From Sinotaia quadrata (lineage: Eukaryota > Mollusca > Gastropoda > Architaenioglossa > Viviparidae), in NCBI GenBank assembly GCA_028829895.1, contig CM054183.1, forward strand, positions 19,785,975 through 19,849,974: a DNA stretch of 64,000 nt. Reading direction: 5' to 3'. The notes beneath the pieces were generated by a model. The model worked only from the letters and a program-made list of their open reading frames with translations, had not been told where the DNA came from and ran no database searches. Within the stretch, counting starts at the first letter, position 1; the number at the start of each line of letters is the position of its first letter. Below, in pieces: positions 27,401 to 42,182 of this stretch. The position numbers and the translations under genes are program-made.

Positions 27401-29832
27401 TTCTCTTACAGATACAGAACCAGATTTCTAGACAGCATGTTTTGTGGGCGCATGCTCTTGCAGAGTTGAAGTTATTTCTTTATAGTAGTAATAGTAGTAG
27501 GAATATTAGCTTGAGTTTTTAAAAAAATATAATTTATTATTATTATTATATTATTTATTCGAAGATTCTTGGAGGCTTAAATAGTTATAACGTGAAGTTC
27601 TCCTTGCAATTTTTCATGCTGAATTTTAAGTAAAACATTAAAATAAAATATGTACTTACAACGTAATCACACTTTAAATGTAAGCACTGTTTAGCGTCAT
27701 AACAACCGCAAAAATAATAAAAATTACGCGTGCCGCCTTCCCCAGAATAAATATAAAATATATTTGTTTAAAAATTAAAAATATACCACCCCCACGCATT
27801 TGCAGAACTAAGTTGATAATGCACAACAGCTTAGATAGACCCATTTGACTTGGTGTGCGGTGCAACTTCGTTTGCAATAGGTACTTGTTATCCGTGTGAT
27901 GGAGTTCACACGTTTCGCTGACGTAAAGCACCCAAGCGCCAGGCGGTGCGCGCGACAAGAGCGAGAAATTATGGGACGTTTTTCCTCTTCAAGCCGTGAA
28001 GAGCGAGTAAGTTTATGTATGTCTCACTCTACGTGTGTGGTTATATCTGTTTTATTTTACAAGGTCGAGGGCGCTATTTTTGAAGGGGGGGAAAAAAAGG
28101 TAAGTGCTACAGCGATTTTTAAAAAAATTTTCCAGGGGAGGGGTGGTGGGTGGTGGTGGCTGTCGCAGATTTTCACCCACCCTATTCTCATCAACTTGAT
28201 CCAACCTATTCTCAACTTCACCCGCCCTATTCTTTCGTACTTCGCCTTTCTTTTCTTACTGACACAGAAGGACTTTTTAATTTTGGCCTCTTTCCCATGA
28301 CAAAGACCAAAGACTAGCGTGAAAATAGAGGCGAAGAAAATTAAAGAGAGAGAAAATATATATGTAATTATAAAATGCCGCTTTATGATCGAACTGTGTT
28401 GTGAGTGGGTGTCTAGTCATTCTTGAATGAAAAGTCGTCAAAACCGGATTCTTTCTAAATGTGAGGGGTACATTCGTGCATTGTGCAAACTACAGACGTG
28501 TTTTATCATATACTACAACTCATTCAAGACAGTATGGTTCAGACGTGTTTTATCATATACTACAACTTCATTCAAGACATGGTTCAGACGTGTTTTATCA
28601 TATACTACTACTTCATCCAAGACTGAACATGAAACAGACGTGTACAACTTCATTCAAGATAGAACAAGCTACAGACGTGTATTAACTAGAATTTCAAAAC
28701 AGAACAAGGTACAGACATGTATTAACTTACACTACAACTTTATTTAAGATAGAACAAGATACACATGTATTAACTTAAACAACTTCATTCAAGACAGAAC
28801 AAGGTACTTATGTATTAACTTAAACAACTTCATTCAAGACAGAACAAGGTACTTATGTATTAACTTAAACAACTTCATTCAAGGCAGAACACGGTACTTA
28901 TGTATTAACTTAAACAACTTCATTCAAGACAGAACAAGGTACTTATGTATTAACTTAAACAACTTCATTCAAGGCAGAACAAGGTACGTATGTATTAAAC
29001 AACTTCATTCAAGGCAGAACAAGATACAGAACGTCCGTGCTATACCGCTGTGGTGGGCATACAGCCGGGTTTGTGAAGCACGGTTAGTGTAGCACTGAAA
29101 TGTACTAATGCCTGATGAATGATGAATGCACCTAAACTTGTGGCATAATTCATCTCATTGATTTCATCTGTTCACCTACGCCCCACTCACCCATAGATAG
29201 GAGTCCCTTTCATTCGTCAGGCCAGTATTTATTAAAGTGGGCCTAAGTTTTAGAAATCCAACTATTTAGTAAAGTGGGCCTAAGTTTTAGAAATCCAACT
29301 ATTTATTAAAGTGGGCCTAAGTTTTAGAAATCCAACTATTTATTAAAGTGGGCCTAAGTTTTAGAAATCCAACTATTTATTAAAGTGGGCCTATGTTTTA
29401 GAAATCCAACAATTTATTAAAGTGGGCCTATGTTTTAGAAATCCAACTATTTAGGTAGCAAGCTGTTGTCTGCCTATCTCTTCTTCCCTACTATACTTGT
29501 TTTATTTTTAACTGCTAGTTTTCTGTGACTAGGTATCGGGTTTCTTATTGACTATCAGGCATCACTTGTTTTATTTTTAACTGCTAGTTTTCTGTGTAAG
29601 TTTTTAGAGACTGGGTATCTTTCTTATTGACTGTCAGGCATCACTTGTTTTATTTTTAACTGCTAGTTTTCTGGTATAAGTTTTTAGAGACTAGGTATCT
29701 TTCTTATTGACAGTCAGGCATCACTTGTTTTATTTTTAACTGCTAGTTTTCTGGTATAAGATTTTAGAGACTAGGCATCTTTCTTATTGACAGTCAGGCA
29801 TCACGTACATCTACGTGATCGACATTGTTCAA

Positions 29833-29877
<45 letters not shown>

Positions 29878-31860
29878 GCCCTACTACCCCGAACACATTT
29901 AGGTGTAAAAGCAATGATGCACTAAAAATACTTAAGAGCTACGAAAATTTGCTTATGAAATAAATTGTATTACTATTAGGAATTACTGATTTCATTTTTT
30001 ATGCTAGCCGCAATATAAACCTTGCTATCGCTTGATCTCCCACTGAACACATCGCATCATTTCAACAATACACCGAACGCTAGCAATAAAGTATATATAA
30101 CTATAACTGGCACCACAACGGTGGAGACTGAAATGAGCGATAGTTAGAAAAATAAGAAAATTAGTATATCTTGTTAAAAGTAATAATTATAATAAATAGT
30201 GCTTTAGTTGTCATACTGCGAAAACAGGAAAGATACCGATGCCTATAAGAACAAGAAAACTCGACAGAAGGTTCCAAGGCACAAGATGGCTGTCGTCATA
30301 GAAAAATATATTCCGTGTTTACCTTTCGCGTTTTTTTTAATTTTTAAATTAAATATGTTGTTTAATGTAATAACCGAATAATTATGTAAATGACTGACCA
30401 GTCTCAGGGTTAATAAATATATATCTGCGACTGGACTATTGACAGCCCACGGCAAGCGGTGGTAATTGACGTCAGAGTTTTCTTGTGAATATGTGAACCA
30501 GAGCGGGAACTTAAAAATGAAAATAAAGGAAATGAAAGAAAAGCGTCTAATGGATGAAAAAGATTTAATTGATTTTCTTACGTCAACCCAAACAATCAGG
30601 ACAGTATACAACTAGAGCGATATTGCCTTGCGACCTTCACTCGTCCCATAAATCACGCGTGGATTTGAACTGTCAGAATCGTCATAACGTTCATGTAAGG
30701 ATATAGAGATTATTTCATCACCTGTCTTTGAAAAATAAGAACCTTAGTATTATTTGCAGTAGCCTACTTAAATTTTTTTTTTTTTTTTTTAACTAAGTGT
30801 TCAGCCATTGACACCAACATACATACTGAGTAAATTGCGTATGAACAAAAAGTGCATATGATCAGGTAACATTTTAAAACACATATTAGACAATTTTTTT
30901 TCCCAAATTAGAGGTATTTTTTCTTCTTCTTTTTTTTTTAATGCGCGTGGGTGGATGGGTGGAATAATTACGATGCATATTGTACACGTTGTATGCAGAT
31001 GCAAAACAGTTCCTTGCGCACTTTGGATTGGTTGAGAGGAAGGTAGGTAATTCAGAGCTAAACATTTCTTCTTGCTGTTTTTAAAGGTGTTATTTGCTTG
31101 TGTGTCTGCTATATTTTTTATTTGCATGTAGTTGCAAGCTCTTTATATAATACACTGGTGCGCGCGTACATTATTGTATAACTCATCCACACATGAGATT
31201 ACGTATATGAGAATAAAACGTATTTTATGCTATATCACGGATATGTATGTTACTGGAATGTGACGTGCGTGTATGTGCGCTCGCGCATGCGTGATAGAGT
31301 GTAAAGGGGCGAGAAAACATGGCGCTAAGCAAGGAAAGGTAAATCCTGGCCCCGCACACTTGCTTGGATTTAGATCGAAATCGAAAGTTGTGTATCAGTA
31401 TTTTTTATAAAATTACTGACTGCCCGTAAGTACGCGCCTGTGGGTGTGTGAGGGAGTGGTGGAGTTGTAATGATATGTAAGATATTTGCGAATTATGGTA
31501 GCCGCTGTAAAGAAACAATTACCAGCACAGCGACAGAAACTGAGGAACGGACACGGTTGATGACAAAGTCATGTCAGACAGCCATGCACCTTGCTTTTGA
31601 GATCCGCGTTTTATAGGAACTAGTCGATAAAAGGACCGATTGTTTGTCCGCTGACGTTATGTTCCCAGTTCTGTTCTTCACGTTCTAATTTATTTGTTTG
31701 CTTGCTTTTTTTTTGAATTAATTATTTGTTTGCTTGTTTATTTACTTGTTTGTTTATTCATTTATTTGTCATTTTGCAAAGATCTTGCACAACATCAATT
31801 TGTTTTAACGAAATAGGTAGTCTTTCCGGCCAGATGCTTTCTTTCTATCTCCTTTGCGCA

Positions 31861-31928
<68 letters not shown>

Positions 31929-34900
31929 CATAACACATATGATACACCCCGTCTTCCTTTCAGCACTGTATTCTTTTATAAGCGTTGAGAAAACTTTTAA
32001 TTACCCTTGAATTGGAAAAGAAATCAGTATAGTACATTCCTTGCATTCCAGTCAAAAGTCAGTGTGTGCAGAGTTTTACAAGCCATAATCGCCACCCACA
32101 TTTACATCATCGCACGACCATCCGTACCACACACACACACATTTATATATGCACATTTCATTAGTATATTTCTTAGTTCACTCACTTTCATTTAAGTAAG
32201 TCATTTTAATGCCTTACACTACGCAGTCGTAAATATCGATTTAGTCACCTGGTTCAGGACTTGCAAATTATCGCCCTTTTCTTCTCCACCTTTAGTGAAG
32301 GATTGCTACTTGAGCTTTACTGGCGTGTGCCCGTTTGCCCTGTCGCGTGCTGGGGGTAGGGAAAAGGCAATCGGTCAGAGAAGGACTATGATTCTAGTAT
32401 AATTTGTATTATGGGGAAGAGGATGAAAAGAGCAGAAAGCATTAGTAGTGGGGTGGACACCGTTATCTTTCTGTAGATGAAGTCTGGCAGCAGTACAAGA
32501 CTAACGCGTGCAAACAGATAAACAGACACGCACACATTCGTATGAATAAGGACAGCAGGGTAAGGAAACGCGGATGAAGGGAGGGATGGGGGGGGGGAAG
32601 AAAGATGTCTGCAAGAGGGGGAGTTTGATGAGCAAGGTCCGGCTAACCCCTAAAGTAAAAAGGTTACGCAGTCCGAGTTCAGCAGGACAGATGGCTGGTC
32701 CAACAGACGGTGGCCAGACAAGGGGAAATATTTGCATGCGGACACAACAGGCAGTAATTACTTGCCCTTGTCCAGAGAATGAGACAGAAGTAGTACCTGT
32801 GGAATCAGTCCCTCTTTGCCACTTGGATAATCACTCACTAAAAGCGCAGTCTTCCAGAGAGAGAAGGGAAAGAAAAGAAAAATTGGGTGTAGGGGAGAAA
32901 TAGAGGAGAAAGGAAATACAATCTTGTATATACATCCAGTGCTTTAAGCGAAAAGTACATTTTAGGTAGATGTTTGCTTAAGCTTGCATAGTTGTAGTCA
33001 ACATGAATAGTAATAAAACTTTTAAAAAAAATATATATATATAGACATTGAGTGTCGGGAGGAGTTTTTTTCTCTCGCATCTCAGAGCACGTTCTACAAA
33101 ACCCCCTGTTTATTAGACTAACAGTATAAGTTATGTAACAACTCATACAAACACATGCTTCCCCCTCACACTTAACACTTGAATATTGAACTTATTTATA
33201 TCTGTGAGCTATTGTGGATTCATTGGGTGATCGATCGTTTTTTCTTTTTGTAGTTTTTTTTTTTTTTTTTTTTGGGGGGGGAGGGGTTGGCGTGTCAACC
33301 ATAAATACTCTACGTGCTAAGCACTTGTTTGATTTTATCTGGAGGCTTGTTTGATTTTTAAGTCCTTTCCGCTCCACATCCAGTCAACCGTGTACAGACG
33401 GTCTTTATTATGAAGCTACTTGATTGTCGCGAGACTTTTTTTTTTTTAACTGTCGCTAGTGTCGTTTTTTTCGACTTATTCCAGTTGATTTTTAGCCGTT
33501 TTGTTTTTATTTTCATATTTGTGCTTTTGTTTTTATCTTCTGACTTTGTAGTTCTGTGTAGAGGTCTTTGTTGATAATGAAGTCGTAAATTAGTTCATTC
33601 AGTTTGTTAAATACTAATAAAGTCGTTTAAAATCCTTACATTGTGTAGATAACGAAGTCTTATACTTGTTATTCAGTTTGTTTTTTGTTTTTTTAAAAGT
33701 CGTTTTAAATCTCTACAGTCCATAGTAGCCATACTTCCGAGGTACGTCAGTCTGCTTGTCATGACTTAACAAGTTTCAACACTTGCTGAGAAAAATAGAC
33801 TGTTTAATGTCAATAATAGCTTTCTTATTTCTCTGTGTGTGCGCGCGCGCGTGTGATTGCTTTGAGCAGGGTCTTACACCCTATGTGCATTATTAAATTT
33901 ATTGCTTAGTACTAAAAACCGGAAATTGATATGTGCCAGTGGGACGGTTCGATGTACAAGGGCGGCATGTTCGTTTGGCAACGTGCCACTGAAACCTTCA
34001 AAACAGGGAACATGTTAATAACAAGGACCTACCCTGTCAATGAATACATTTTATTTACAAGCCCACTCTCCCAGCCTGACTGCTATACTCGTGTCCACTT
34101 GCACAAATGAAAGAGTTTAGAAATATTTTCTAGAGATCTCGATGTTTTATTGTGCGTTTCGGTTTTAGTCTCAGGTCTCGGCCAATGGCCACCACGGTAT
34201 GCCGCTCAAATCTAATATGAGCACTAATCGGCGACTTATTAATAAGACAGGCAGATTGGATTTATATATGTATTCGATTTTCTTTCTTAATTATCAAAAG
34301 TAATTTTATCGCATATTTCAGACTATGTTGAAGAGATCAATTTAAAATATTGATAATCTCTCTCTCTCACACTCTGCACACGCGCACTGTATATTTGTGT
34401 TTATATATGCGTGTTTGTGTGTATCTTTTTATGATTAAGTAGACAAATATTGGAATAATAATATTGATAGACATACTATTGATCTTATATGCTTTAATAA
34501 TTATGACACACACACACACACACACAAGGAGAAAGAAGTGTAAGGAACCTTACATTTTTATTACATTAAAACTGTTTCACTTCTGTATATTCTTCATTCT
34601 TGTAATAGAATAATATCGAATTTAGTGCATTCATGTTTGTAGGATTCATTCACTTGATAGGAGGTGACAGCGCATATCTAAATTATAAATTCCAACTTTT
34701 GGTTCCTATTATGTCTCAGACAATTTTGATGTTGATTTTAGTTGAGATTTTTTTATTTGATGCTTTGGGTTGTCTTTGTTGTTAAGTAGAAAATATATAA
34801 GACTGTTAGACCATGTAATTTTAACAAATGTCAAGGTTGAATGACTTATTTCAAGTGGAAACAGTTCTGCATGAATTTAGGACAACTTTAAATAGGTGAC

Positions 34901-36630
34901 GAATTCTTTGACGTTGTAGTAGCGGGGGTGGGGGGTGGGAGGAGTAATCGAAAGAACGCATTGAATAAATAATCATACATTGGAATGTGACATAGTACAC
35001 ACACACAAAACATATAACCTAAGTTATTAAAAACAAATATGTATTGAACATAATTACAACACTGTAATTTAATGTGACCAACACCGAGCAATTCCTGTTT
35101 GAAATACTTTCAGACGTTTTGAAGCTTTTTAATGTGGTCACTGTTTTAGTGAAATACAAAGCTCGATCTTTCTCATTGCCTTTCAGTACAGTTCGAGTTG
35201 TCTTCGAAGTATAATTCTCGGCCGATAAATTAGAAATACGTAATCGTCCTACAAAATCTGTACATCATGTTGCGGGTAAATTAGTGTTTGAAAGGCTTTG
35301 GTGAACTTTCACACCCGTTTCGTGTAATCCTGGTCAGTTTTAGTCCGATCAAGAGGCTGACCTTTCACCTCGTTTTGAAATATTTTGAAATATATTTTTG
35401 AAATATTATCTTAGAAATATTATTCGAGGGGAGTAATGGGGTGGGAGGGAGTATATAATCATGATGCTAAATTAATTTATAAATTACTTCTCCCTATAAA
35501 ATTTGTTATGGGGAGAAGTATATATTTTTCAAAGTTTTGTTATAGCTCATTGTTGTAGCCCAACACTGGGTCTGCATGGGTTAAAGTCGATTTTCTTGGC
35601 ATTGCAACTTAATATAATTTGCTTAATATAATTTTAGGGGGCGTTAACTCGAAAAAGTACTTTTCAGTTTTTTAATGTAAGCTAAATATATCTTTTTAAA
35701 AATAGATATTTGTACTTGTCGAAAGATACACATTTTATATAAATATTCATTGGTTTTGTATTGATCTCCTCCCGAAGTATTTTTATTGAAACTTAAATTA
35801 GACTACCATTATCACGTTACTAATAAAATCTTTGATAAAACGTCACAAGCCGAATGTGTGTAATTGACTTCTAAGTACTGATATTTCTAATAGAATCTTT
35901 GCTAAACGTCACAAGCCGTATGTGTGTAATTGACTTCTAAGTACTGATATTACTAATAGAATCTTTGCTAAACGTCACAAGCCGAATGTGTGTAATTGAC
36001 TTCTAAGTACTGATATTTCTAATAGAATCTTTGCTAAACGTCACAAGCCGTATGTGTGTAATTGACTTCTAAGTACTGATATTACTAATAGAATCTTTGC
36101 TAAACGTCACAAGCCGTATGTGTGTAATTGACTTCTAAGTACTGACATTACTAATAGAATCTTTGCTAAACGTCACAAGCCGAATGTGTGTAATTGACTT
36201 CTAAGTACTGACATTACTAATAGAATCTTTGCTAAACGTCACAAGCCGAATGTGTGTAATTGACTTCTAAGTACTGACATTACTAATAGAATCTTTGCTA
36301 AACGTCACAAGCCGAATGTGTGTAATTGACTTCTAAGTACTGACATTACTAATAGAATCTTTGCTAAACGTCACAAGCCGAATGTGTGTAATTGACTTCC
36401 AAGTACTGATATTACTAATAGAATCTTTGATAAACGTCACAAGCCGAATGTGTGTAATTGACGTTGCGCTCAATCTGACATGAACAGTACCAGTACGAAA
36501 CTTTGTAACATCTTTGTAACTTTCACTATTTATTAAAGCTACTTGTCGCGGAGTTGAGGAGGGTGTTCATTCAACCCCTACCTGTTATTCGTTAGTAGTT
36601 TAAGCAGTCCGAAGTAGCAGGATATCGTAC

Positions 36631-36667
<37 letters not shown>

Positions 36668-39600
36668 GCACGCACACACGCAAATTCTTTCAATTCATTC
36701 CTTCCGAACAAGATCTGGGCTACCCATACTAGTCAAGGGCAAGACGAGGGGTGGGCGAAAGGATATGAAGACTAATGGCAAAGCCCTGTGACCTGTGCCA
36801 CCCCGGTTGCAGAGGGTCGCCTTCAAGAAAGGTTTGATGTACTAGGCTCCCTGGAACGAAATCATTCCAATTAAAAAGCCGCCCGTCTAACGGAGTTCTT
36901 GTGCGGAGTGCCTGCCGTGTTAATTGCTTTTTGGGGGAGTGTCTCACCTGTGGAGCGTTTTCTGTGAAATGCCTATCTTCTCGCGGAGTGCCTTCTGAGT
37001 AGTGTCTGTTTTGTTGAGTGCCTTTTGTGGAGTGCTAGTCTTGTGAATTTCCGTCCTATGAAATGTCTTTCGGGGAGATCCTGTGCTCCCCGGGAGTCCA
37101 GGAGATTATCTCTCTTGTGGGGTGCCCTTTCTAGAGTGCATTTTCTTGTAGACTGGCTTCTGGGTAGTGTGTCATGATTGTCTTTTGAAGAGTGCTGTTT
37201 TGTGGAGCGCCGATCTTGTAGACTGTCCGTGGAAATTTTGTATAGATAATTTTTAATACATCTTAAACAAGTTCAGTCTTTGCTCGGACTCCAATACCCC
37301 ACCCAGATACGTTATCACCCAGATACGTTATCACACAGATACGTTACCACCCAGATACGTTATCACACAGATACGTTACCACCCAGATACGTTATCACAC
37401 AGATACGTTATCACACAGATACGTTATTACACAGATACAAGTACTACCCCAAATACCTCGTCATGGTTTGAGGCGTGCAGTTTATAGAGTGCCTTCTAGA
37501 ATCTAGAGCTTGTCTTGTGTCGAGAACTCGTCATGGTTTGAGGCGTGCAGTATATAGAGTGCCTTCTAGAATCTAGAGCTTGTCTTGTGTCAAGAACTCG
37601 TCATGGTTTGAGGCGTGCAGTATATAGAGTGCCTTCTAGAATCTAGAGCATGTCTTGTGTCAAGAACTCGTCATGGTTTGAGGCGTGCAGTATATAGAGT
37701 GCCTTCTAGAATCTAGAGCATGTCTTGTGTCAAGAACTCGTCATGGTTTGAGGCGTGCAGAATATAGAGTGCCTTCTAGAATCTAGAGCTTGTCTTGCGT
37801 CAGGAAAACGCTGCACTGCCGCAGAAGCTCTGACTGTTCGCAGTGTTTGTTTCAACGCATATTGTAAAGTTTTCTGATTCTGTTGACTCCTCTTCGCAGT
37901 GTGTTTGTTTATGTACTTGTGTCAACGTACATTGTAAAGATCCACTTGACTTCTGTTCCTTCGCAGTGTGTTTGTTTCAACGCACATTGTAAAGTGTTCT
38001 GATTAAGTGGATTCTTATTAAGATCAGTATGTTTGTTTCAACGCACATTGTAAAGTGTTCTGATTAAGTGGATTCTTATTAAGATCAGTGTGTTTGTTTC
38101 AGCGCACATTGTAAAGTGTTCTGATTAAGTGGATTCTTATTAAGATCAGTATGTTTGTTTCAACGCACATTGTAAAATGTTCTGATTCTTTCCATTCGGT
38201 TTAAGAGTAGTGTGTTAGTTTCAAGAGTTTTTTTCCGATCTAGTTGACTCCTACTAAGAGCAGTACTTCTTTGACTTGTCACTTGCGCCCCCCCCCCCCC
38301 AATTCCATTGTATTTTCTCGTTGATTAATCTTTTGGCTGAAAGAGCACTCACACAACTTTTAGTGCTGATTACCAAATTCAAGCCTTTCGTTAATTATGT
38401 AATTCAAGCATTATGAGATTGTCATGCGTGCAGATCGGACGCTGCAGTCTCTAACCTTGTGGTCAGCTAGTGTTTTTTCCAACTCTGTGACATAATGGGT
38501 AGGTTTGCTCCACTGTGATACAAACAGGAAAGTTGATGTTTTCAATTTGTTTTCTAATTTTTTGTACAAAAGTATAGAAATATGCTTTTCAGTATTCTGC
38601 AGTCACTCTGTCGATTTATCGGACAGCGAAGAATGTCATCACTAAGAGAGATTTAGTAAACGTTATGTGTATTGTACTACAACCATTGTGTTTATTTTTG
38701 TTTTGTTTGATTTTGAGGTTAAAGGATTTGCATAGTCACGGGCGCTTTAAGATCAGCGGGCAGTTAGTTAATAGTCGGAAAGCCAGTTGGCCACTAATCA
38801 GGCATAAATTGCATCTAGAAAAAAATCCCTTTCAGCCTCCACTCTCCCCAGCTGGGGTGTGGAGTTGGAGTCGGAAAGTCTGTTGTTTTTTAGTGGAGTC
38901 GAGTCGTGGAGTCTGTTTTTTTTTTTTTTTTTAGAGGAGTCGAGTCAGGGAGTCGGTTGATTTTTAGTGGAGTAAAGTCGTGGAGTCTTTTTTTTTTTTA
39001 AACGGGAGTCGGGTTGTTTCTTAGTGTAGTCGGAGTCGTAGAATCTGTTATTTTTTTTTAGTGGAGTCGAGTCGTGGAGTCTGTTGTTTTTAGTGGAGTC
39101 GGAGTCATAGTCTGTTGTTTTTTAGTGGAGTCGGAATCGTGGAATCGGAATCGGCAAAAATGTCCCGACTCCGATTCCAAATTTTACGAAACTTGAAGCT
39201 CAGGTAGATCCATGTTTGAACCACGAGAAGTAAAAACAACTTGAAAAAAATTGAAACACCATCTCAAGGTAGTTGTGTATCGTGACCCGACAAATGCGCG
39301 TACCGACAAATGCGCGATAGGATTAGGAGTTAGGGTTAGAGTTAGGGTTAGAGTTAGAGACAAAACGCATCGTCGATATATCGCGTTGTTGTCGTGGCGC
39401 GCATTTGTCGGTGAACCGTTGTTTATTATTAATTAGTAGTACATTATAAGCAACGAAAGTAAAAAGTACTTTGTGAAATAATTGAAATAGAGAGCTAAAG
39501 ACACAAAATCTTCTGCTCTATAAATTGAAAGTTCGTATGAAAGGTATACAAGAGTAAGATGAGACGATAGTCGGATCGCTACATTCAGTCACCTTCATCA

Positions 39601-42117
39601 ACAGTAAACGTGAAAATGAAGATTTTGAAAAATATCTCTTAGACATACAAGAAATGGGGGGAAGTGGCTTTCGTAGATTTCGACTAATTTTCTTACTAAT
39701 ATCATATGGCACAAAATCATATACTTATAGTCGGACTTTTAAAATATCGGCAGTGGGAGATAACTCTGCTCCCCATCAAGGCAGTACTATATTTCTCTCG
39801 TGCAAACTGAGCGCAAGTTGGAAGTAGGCGCACAACCCAAACCAAGCAACAGCAAAACGCTTGTCATGAAGTGCCCGACGTCATCGTGGAGTCGCGAGTT
39901 TGAATAAGAATTTACGAAAAATGTATGGCGTGTGTGCGTGCGTGTGAGTGTGCTTGTGTGTGTGTGTGTCTGTTTAGACTTGAGTCTCACGCAACAAGTC
40001 CTAATGAACTAAATAGCCTAACCATTGCGTCGCGTCACCCGCTGACCTCATTACTTATTCATTAGCAATCTTTGACGTGTGCAGCAAAGCATAGACGTGT
40101 GCATTTGTAAAACTTTTGTATATACAAATTTTAAAATATATTTGGAGTCGTGAGACCAGTTAAGATCATGGGAATATCTGTTCATTTGGGGTGGGGGAGG
40201 GAGGTACGCACATTTTGCGATGGTATTCTATTAGTGAGGACCGTGACTGGCTTTCTAAAGGAAAGGAAGTTATTTGTGTACGTGTTGGCATTTTTTTTTT
40301 TTAAAAGTAAAAACTAACTTGATATACATATAGAATATTGTGCTTTTTCTCTCCCCAAGTCTGTTCACTGCATGATATTATGACTTTATGCTCCACTTCA
40401 CTTTTGGAGAGATACTGACTACCTAGCGTGTGACCGCGACGTGTTTAGAAAGGTCCAAGGTCAGGTAAATTTCCTGCAGTTTTGCGCCTTCCTCCTGGTA
40501 TATATATTATGGATTCTAATTTCTTCCCTTTGAGAACTTTCTCACACGGATGAAAACAGTACTTTTTGTTTCGTTTTGCAAGAAATAACACTGCACTTAT
40601 TGAAGTGATTTTTATATTTTATTTAAAAAATTATATCAGATATCCTGGTCAGTCTGCAAGGACGTAATGGGAGTGATTAAAAGCCGAAAATTGAAGGAAA
40701 TGCATTGGCCATTCGTTCTACAACGTTTATTGACTGTATTCGGTAGAGTTTGTTTGTTTGTTTTTTTTTTATCGCAAGTGAGTTAAGTATTTAAGTTTGC
40801 TAGAAACAAAATATAAGAACATTATAATGTTGTGATAGAGCCTAGCAGGCTGCATCACTGAGTATTCCATGGAATGCAGACTTAAAAACAAACAAACAAA
40901 CAAACAAAACTGATGAGATCATTTTGAATACGTCATAAACAAGTTCAGTCTTCGCTTGTACTCCAATACCCATTCACATCCCATTCCCAGATACGTTTAC
41001 ACACAGATACTAATACCAACCTGGATACGTTTACACGGTACACATGCAAAGACCACAATTCACCCAGTATCGGGCATGTTTACAAGACTGTACTTAACAA
41101 CTCTCTTTTATCATCTTTTAATTACGTCACTTCCTTACTCTCCTATGTCTAACATGTCCATAGTTCTGCTTAGGCAGTCTCTGTAGACACAAACCAGTGA
41201 TATATTAATTTCATCTTCTTGGACTCTGGACCTGCGGACTCTGGGATCTAATCCATTCACACAGCGGGGCGGGAGTATTACTGGAGATATCTCGGGTGAT
41301 AGGTCTGTGAGTACGTGCATCTCTGTATGTGTACTGATATTGAGGTAGATATTTTTGAAAGATCTTGCTGGGCTGGATTTAAGAATTTGGCCACGAGCCT
41401 GCATGGTACAATGTGGAAACAGTATAATCTTATTACATTATCACTTTACAAAATATTTTACAGAGCAACCTGACATCAAATTATGAACAGATTCGAGTGT
41501 AAATTTTCTTCATTTCATGTTTAGTTTTTTTCCAGTATAAACTAAGAAATGTATCAGTATTACAGGATAATAACGAGTTAATCTGTTGAATATATGATGA
41601 TTTGACATATGCGCCCATGAAGATATGATGAAGATGATTATTATTATTAATTAATCTTCCATAACTAATTTCAGGTGATGAGAATATTAATTTATTTTAT
41701 TAATGATCCTCCAACAGACACCACTTGTCTCGCTTGGCGGATATTTTGGCGTTGTAAACGTTTTCACAGTTCCACAACATAAAACAACGTTTACCGTCAC
41801 ATAAGGTTTTTGCAAGTGGAACATAAAACAACGTTTACCGTCACATAAGGTTTTTGCAAGTGGAACATAAAACAACGTTTACCGTCACATAAGGTTTTTG
41901 CAAGTGGAACTCTTCTTACTAAATGAGAAGACAAATCCGAATTTAATCTATATTTAGCGAGCCACCATCCACCCACGTTCTTCTCCAACATAAGAATATC
42001 AATATGTGTAAGAAGGTAAATAAATTTATTAAAAGAAAATTAAATATACATGTGACAATTAATTGAAATAGACAATTTGACATCAGTATTCCATGAACCA
42101 TGTTCAGATAATTATAG

Positions 42118-42182
<65 letters not shown>

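Noticed and set aside
27896..28300. 134-codon ORF
   Set aside because: No recognisable family, crosses a G-rich run and short repeats, and has no splice or promoter support.
30243..30611. 122-codon minus-strand ORF
   Set aside because: Composition is like the surrounding intron, no motif recognised.
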